Shown here: positions 9,519-13,584 of the stretch, piece by piece | How the letters are laid out: each line of letters opens with the position of its first letter | Position numbering within the stretch: position 1 is the first letter of the stretch | Assembly: GCA_029298735.1 (NCBI GenBank) | Contig: JANSLP010000536.1 | Coordinates: 1-13,584 of the forward strand | Direction: 5' to 3' | DNA: 13,584 nt | Source: Ophiostoma sp. CBS 140.51 | Lineage: Eukaryota > Ascomycota > Sordariomycetes > Ophiostomatales > Ophiostomataceae | The notes under the pieces: model-generated | What the model saw: the letters and a program-made list of their open reading frames with translations, nothing else | Told to the model about the DNA's origin: nothing | The model's database searches: none | Program-made: the position numbers and the translations under genes

Positions 9519-9634
9519 AAGAACAGGCAAGAACAAGCAAGAACAGGGCCCAAGAACAGCAAGAGCAGATCGTGTTCCTGACTTGTCCCTGCCTGTTCCT
9601 GCTTGTGCCTGGCCCGTTCCTGACGGTCTTGTCG
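9519..9634. repeat. Purine array facing a related pyrimidine array, imperfect inverted repeat
   Basis: The left half (9519-9568) is a degenerate array of AAGAACA units about 10 bp long. The right half (9574-9634) is a 21-bp tandem repeat of about 2.5 copies, each starting GTTCCTG (9574, 9595, 9616). The halves are reverse-complement related: 9533-9547 pairs with 9592-9606 at 14 of 15 positions. A CCAATCA motif follows at 9642-9648. The long purine-to-pyrimidine switch favours hairpin or triplex-type structure. Confidence 0.5.
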
Positions 9635-9649
9635 CTCCTGCCCAATCAG

Positions 9650-10200
9650 CACGCGCTTGCTGCGTGGGAAATAGGCAGGGGCGATCCTGGTCGCGCGTCC
9701 GCCCATCCCTGTTTCTCTCTCTGCGCCGTGCGCCATGTATCTGTGTACCAAATTCATGTGTAAAGAAACTTAATGAGACACCATCGACTTACAAGTGGGG
9801 GACGCACATTGGCCAGCCCGTGGGTAGTCTAATTTCGCGACTTTCTTAATTTGGCAGCGCGTCCTTTCCCTTTTTGGTCCAGCAAGAGCAACATGGGAAA
9901 TTGCACAACAGGCGAGGCAAGCGATACGACCGAGCCTTTTCGAGGGTGCAGCAGCACAGCACAGGAAGGAAGGCACGACAAGAGCACGTTCTGGTCTGGA
10001 AAGTGCGATGCTCGCAGCCATGCGCAAAAGAGAAGGAGCGGCTTGGATGCGATCAGCATCGTGCATGCAAATGTCCTCAGATGTCGACGGCGTCGTTCTC
10101 CTTTTGATAGCAAACAGGGAACAAGCCTCTTCTTACACAACTAATACTGTGTAATTCTCCAGCACAAACGCCGGCACAACCGGTCCTATGCAAAAGGCAA
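9650..10200. other. Intergenic, no gene supported
   Basis: Short open frames exist on both strands, but none has a recognisable domain, convincing codon pattern or splice partner. A minus-strand CCAAT lies at 9812..9808. I see no RNA gene or repeat of note. Confidence 0.4.
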
Positions 10201-10204
10201 AGTC

Positions 10205-10234
10205 CCGTGCATGTTCCTTATGCACGGCGCCGTG
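10205..10234. repeat. Perfect hairpin overlapping a 12-bp palindrome
   Basis: CCGTGCAT (10205-10212) and ATGCACGG (10220-10227) form a perfect 8-bp stem with a 7-nt loop. The second arm also lies within the palindrome CACGGCGCCGTG (10223-10234), so it can pair with either side. Confidence 0.5.
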
Positions 10235-10412
10235 TGCAACGATCAGAATGCAGAATGCAAGATATCCCTTGCTTTTTTTGTGCGTTTTCCTGTTGATGAA
10301 AGCAAGTCCAGGAGAAGCAGAAGAAGACCAAAGAGGCGGTCAACCCCCCTCAGTTCAACGGTGCTGAACCTGTCAAAAGAGACCGACCAGCCTTGCTTTT
10401 CTTCAACGCAAC

Positions 10413-11111
10413 ATGCCCCTGCAGAGCGATACCGACGCGATGCAACTCTATCGCTTCGTTCCACAGGACCTCGTAACAGATCATGGTGAGAATAAAAAGA
10501 AAAAGAAAAGAGACCCTGACGACCCTAACGACCCCGACGACGACAACCCTCACTGCCCTGACCACCTTTCACGATGCGCCATCCCAACCTCCTGCGCTAT
10601 TTCTAAAGAGCTTGCAGCAGTCGGTGTGGAGGAGCCATCCGACAAGGATCCAGGTAAGATGGCTTAAGAGAAAGATACGGGCACTGTCAGTCTGGCACCA
10701 CTGTCAACCTCCTTGTTCCTCCTTGATCTCCTGCCAACGCTTGCTCGATCCCGCTCTTCCCTGCTTGCTTTGCTAGCGATGCGACCCTATCCCCTTGCCG
10801 TGCAGTCAAGTACACCTCTCCTCTCTCCTCGGTATCCATTCTTGCCCGTTGCTGCCGTCCCTGCAGCGTATTTTGTGTCCCTGGTCATGGACACAAATGG
10901 ACATAATGGATACAATGGGTACAATGGACCTCACTCACCCTTTCCTTCTGTTGCCGAGTTCTCAAGTTGGTGGAGTTGCGTCTCGTCTGGACTCCATACG
11001 GAGGTGGACAAGGAGTGGACAGGAGGCGGTAAAGAGCCAAATGCGAGGCGGTCAAGTGAGATAGTGGGTGCAGAGTGGTGCCCCATACTGAGCAGAGAGA
11101 GACCCTGTTGA
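10413..11111 (+). CDS. Weak candidate for a small two-exon gene, 191 aa, no recognised domain
   Basis: The model uses an ATG at 10413 (A at -3), a donor CAG/GTAAGA at 10654, a 123-nt intron with a long pyrimidine run, an acceptor TAG ending at 10776, and a second exon to a TGA at 11109-11111. Exons of 241 and 335 nt join in frame. Both exons carry 9-bp tandem repeats in the translated frame: GAC-rich (about 10512-10547, giving a DPD/DPN-type run) and AATGGNNAN (10896-10931, giving NGH/NGY/NGY/NGP). The first exon also has a Lys-rich stretch. I recognise no family. Splice signals this good can occur by chance, and the repeats could be non-coding. Alternative acceptors exist near 10690, 10806 and 10870. 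Confidence 0.2.
10896..10931. repeat. 9-bp tandem repeat, four copies
   Basis: Four degenerate 9-bp units, each beginning AATGG, stand at 10896, 10905, 10914 and 10923. Read on plus they encode an Asn-Gly-x triplet repeat inside the candidate gene. Confidence 0.6.
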
Positions 11112-11166
11112 CAAGGCAAAAAGACAAGAGAACACAGACACAAGAAGGAAGAAAAGAGTGGTCAGT

Positions 11167-11192
11167 GTCCAGTTGATCTGTCCAGTTGATCA
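11167..11192. repeat. 13-bp tandem duplication
   Basis: Two 13-bp copies of GTCCAGTTGATC plus one base (T, then A) lie directly end to end. Confidence 0.7.
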
Positions 11193-11215
11193 GTGGCCAG
11201 TGAGGCCCTGGTCCG

Positions 11216-11878
11216 ATGTGGTCCGGCCGCCGTCTGGGCCTGGCCTTTTTCTCTCTTCTTTTTTTGGTCTTCTCCTTCCTGGCCAGCCACCAGATCTCGT
11301 CCAATCCTTCCAAGCCTTTCAAGTCGCCCGAGCGTAACGCCCTGTGGCTGTCGGCGGCTGTCGTGGCACACAATCTATTCTTTTTTCTAAAGAAGGGGAG
11401 AGTCCTGCGTCATCCTGATCTGATCTATCCCCAGAGTATGAATAGTGCATCACTGTGTGCTTATGTGCATCTTACAGGTAATTCGGCGGCCTTCCGTGGC
11501 GTCCTTTGTATTTTATGCTGTGCAAGAGTGCAGTGGTCAGCCTCCTGTTGTGAGCATAAACAGTGAGCCAACCACCTTCAAGAACTGACATTTTGTTTTA
11601 CAGTGTGCATATGCTCCTGCGCGACAGGCGAAATAGGTAAATTACGCTTATTCTTGTTTCTGTTTTTCAGGAGGAGGGCCCCATTGGCGACCCATTGCCG
11701 CTGTACGACATATTCAGTAAAATTATCGAGAAAATTACCCGGTCATGCACCAGCGAATCGATACAGTCCACTGCTTTGGCCATTCGAGCGTTCGACCGTC
11801 TATCTATTTTTACTTTACTCTCCCGTGCACCAGTCGTCTTTGAACTTTCATCTCATTTCCGATTTCCTATCGGGGTAA
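11216..11878 (+). CDS. Weak candidate for a small two-exon gene with hydrophobic N-terminus, 178 aa
   Basis: An ATG at 11216 is followed by two Arg and a hydrophobic stretch (residues about 7-23), like a signal peptide or anchor. A donor at 11478 (CAG/GTAATT) pairs with an acceptor ending at 11603. The acceptor is preceded by a good branch motif, AACTGAC, 15 nt away and a T-rich tract. The 126-nt intron keeps the frame, which then runs to a TAA at 11876-11878. A second strong acceptor lies at 11668-11670. I recognise no domain; the C-terminal part looks like translated non-coding sequence. The hydrophobic start may simply reflect a T-rich stretch. Confidence 0.15.
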
Positions 11879-12035
11879 TAGCTTTGCATTGTTATTAACC
11901 ACTTTCATCACTACCGGGTCGATAGTGTAGTGCTTTAATTGAGACACGAACTGCACAGACGGTGATTTCCTTTGATTTCACTGATAATTGACTGGAGAAG
12001 GGAGCCACAAGAGAGCCACAAGTCGTCCAATAGTG

Positions 12036-12048
12036 CCGTACAGTACGG
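12036..12048. promoter_or_regulatory. Perfect palindrome CCGTAC-A-GTACGG
   Basis: A perfect 13-bp palindrome with everted CCG/CGG triplets spaced 7 bp apart. It is compatible with a binding site for a dimeric Zn2Cys6 regulator. No adjacent gene is supported, so the role is unknown. Confidence 0.25.
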
Positions 12049-12295
12049 GGTTAATTCAGTGGACTCTGTCTCTCCGTTGAGCCTCGTCGGCTTAGAGGCG
12101 GACGCGGGTTGAAAACGCACCTTTCTGCATTCAACATTCCGACTTGGATATCAGAGTTTTCTTGATATTTTGCATTCTTTTTGCAAAACAAACATGTCGT
12201 GCGAGCGTCGTGCGAGAAAAACACGCTCGAACCTTGGCTGCAGCTGGACGGCGTTGGCCTTTTTATCCTCGAAACGCTGCCAGTTGCTGCCGTCA

Positions 12296-12331
12296 TTCGG
12301 TCTGCCTCGAATCGCCCCGGGACAGACCGAA
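12296..12331. repeat. Perfect 9-bp inverted repeat, 18-nt loop
   Basis: TTCGGTCTG (12296-12304) and CAGACCGAA (12323-12331) are exact reverse complements around a GC-rich 18-nt loop. It could be a transcript hairpin or a protein-binding site. No U-run follows, and bacterial-type terminators are not expected here. Confidence 0.5.
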
Positions 12332-12600
12332 CATTGCAGACCATGGGCGAGTGACCCCCACACGTTATGTGTCGACATCCTCACGATGCAATCACTGCGT
12401 AGATTTATTCAATTAACCGTAAACAGTGTCCTTGGAAACACCTGTTTGAAGATTCGTGAACCAGCCCGTGCCCGGGGCGACCAGGGAAAACGCTCTCGCG
12501 GAACCCGTGACGATCAGGGAGAAGGAGAAGCAGTTTTGGCGAGGATCTGAGGCCATCTTCTATTTCTAGAGAATGGCCGCAATTCCTGGTTTTCCCATCT

Positions 12601-13584
12601 AATAATCTCAAGCGCGTAAAAAGCAAGAAGGGTAAAAGGCTAGAAGGGTTAAAAGAAAAAAGGGCTCCCTTTGTATGCCAGTGTTGAACAATGTGGCACG
12701 GTCAGGGTCCCATTCCTTGGGTCATCGGTATGCTGTGCGAACGGCTTCGGTTTGATCCGCGAAACAGAATCCGAGGAAGAGGGTGTGTCCGCCAGAAACC
12801 CGGGAATCCTCTCACTCTCTCACATACTCGCCGAGTTGGCAGGTGTCTAGCATGTTGAAATAGACTATTGGACACTCTGTAAACTTTGCTACGCGGTGAC
12901 ACGCGTTGGGCATGTACAGTAGCAAAATGTGGTGATTGCGGGTACGGCCCGTTGTGGGAGAAATGGTCTCGGGTATGGCGTTGGAGCCTGGCGAGGCTTT
13001 GGAGGCTTTACAGGGTCCTCGGGGAACGCTCGGTGTGGTCCCCTCATTGCTCACATTGTCCATTTCGGCTTGGCCTTCATTCCTGCCCTGAAGGAGCCGT
13101 TTTAATTCTGCAGCGTGGCATGTTCAGGGTCTATCTAACCGGAGTCAACCTCGTATGGTCACGGGAGAAAGCCATCTGGTTGGTGGTCGACAAGTGATAT
13201 CAAGATCTTTGACAATGCCATACCTCATCAATTTGTGCACACGATATTGTGACGGCCTTTGATGTGGCGCGAAGGAAGCAATGTTATCCACACAAACAAT
13301 AAAACGCATCTTATTAGAATGCCTTATTTGGAAACTTGACCTGGATGATATCAACGTAACTTGGTATTGTGAAGAAACACTCTGGTTTTAAAATGATGAT
13401 GAGAAATGAATATTGAAATAAATAAAAATAAACAAAATCTTGAAAATGAACTACTGAAAGTCGAAATAAAATATAAAATGAATTTAAACAAACACCTCCT
13501 TGCTCGTCCAAGCGGCGGCAAAGAAAATAAGGAAGAAAAAAACGGACGTGGGATGCAAGACACTGAGCCCCAAGTGATATGTTC
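12601..13584. other. Intergenic, AT-rich toward the end, no gene supported
   Basis: Near 12627-12657 an imperfect direct repeat of AGAAGGGT(T)AAAAG occurs. From about 13370 to 13490 the sequence is strongly AT-rich with several AATAAA/AATAAAA words on plus, including one near 13298. This resembles a 3' flank, but no coding region attaches to it. Open frames here are short and featureless. Confidence 0.4.

Larger units (their letters stand above)
11879..12600. other. Intergenic with short inverted repeats, no gene supported
   Basis: I find no coding region that begins at an ATG and shows a domain. The stretch holds two 9-bp copies of GAGCCACAA (12002 and 12013), a 13-bp palindrome (12036-12048) and a 9-bp inverted repeat (12296-12331). 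Confidence 0.4.

Noticed and set aside
9519..9568. AAGAACA array considered as CRISPR
   Set aside because: Units are about 10 bp, degenerate, without unique spacers, in a eukaryote-like context.
8830..9645. 271-codon minus-strand frame
   Set aside because: It opens at TTG with no ATG until near its end, and the translation has no domain and follows local purine/pyrimidine bias.

Overview
The window looks like nuclear DNA of a filamentous ascomycete (Pezizomycotina, most likely Sordariomycetes-like). The reasons are one long GC-biased, Ser/Asn/Pro-rich coding region, a spliceosomal intron with a GTGAGT donor, CT-rich promoter-type tracts, CCAAT elements, and a coiled-coil protein whose conserved blocks recall a Pezizomycotina-specific family. 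This taxonomic call is inference from sequence style and memory of the family. No database search was possible.

One gene is clear. It lies on the minus strand at 7835..2570, in two exons (7835..6466 and 6143..2570) separated by a 322-nt intron. The spliced frame encodes 1647 residues: a disordered Ser/Thr/Pro/Asn-rich N-terminal half with acidic patches, then about 790 residues of segmented coiled coil. The two exon frames join exactly. The exon-2 frame has no ATG before residue 595 of the spliced protein, so it needs exon 1.

Upstream of this gene (higher coordinates) are, in order: a 412-nt stretch with no ATG on the coding strand, bounded by a possible 8-codon uORF (8250..8224); a purine-rich tract (CT-rich on the gene's strand) at 8270-8720; and a cluster of CCAAT, STRE-like and CCG/CGG palindromic motifs at 9180-9410. 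A repeat region at 9519-9634 switches from purine-rich to pyrimidine-rich and can fold as an imperfect hairpin.

The remaining sequence is gene-poor. On the plus strand at 10413-11111 and 11216-11878 there are two weak candidates for small spliced genes. Each has an ATG, a consensus-like donor, a pyrimidine-rich acceptor and an intron of 123 or 126 nt that keeps the frame, but neither shows a recognisable domain. From 11879 to the end I see only short inverted repeats and an AT-rich tail.

Downstream of the gene (1-2569) I find no convincing gene: a pyrimidine-rich belt at 1081-1850, short tandem repeats, and isolated plus-strand splice-like and poly(A)-like signals. No rRNA, tRNA, transposon or CRISPR array is supported. 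Nothing in the window makes a convincing multi-gene system.
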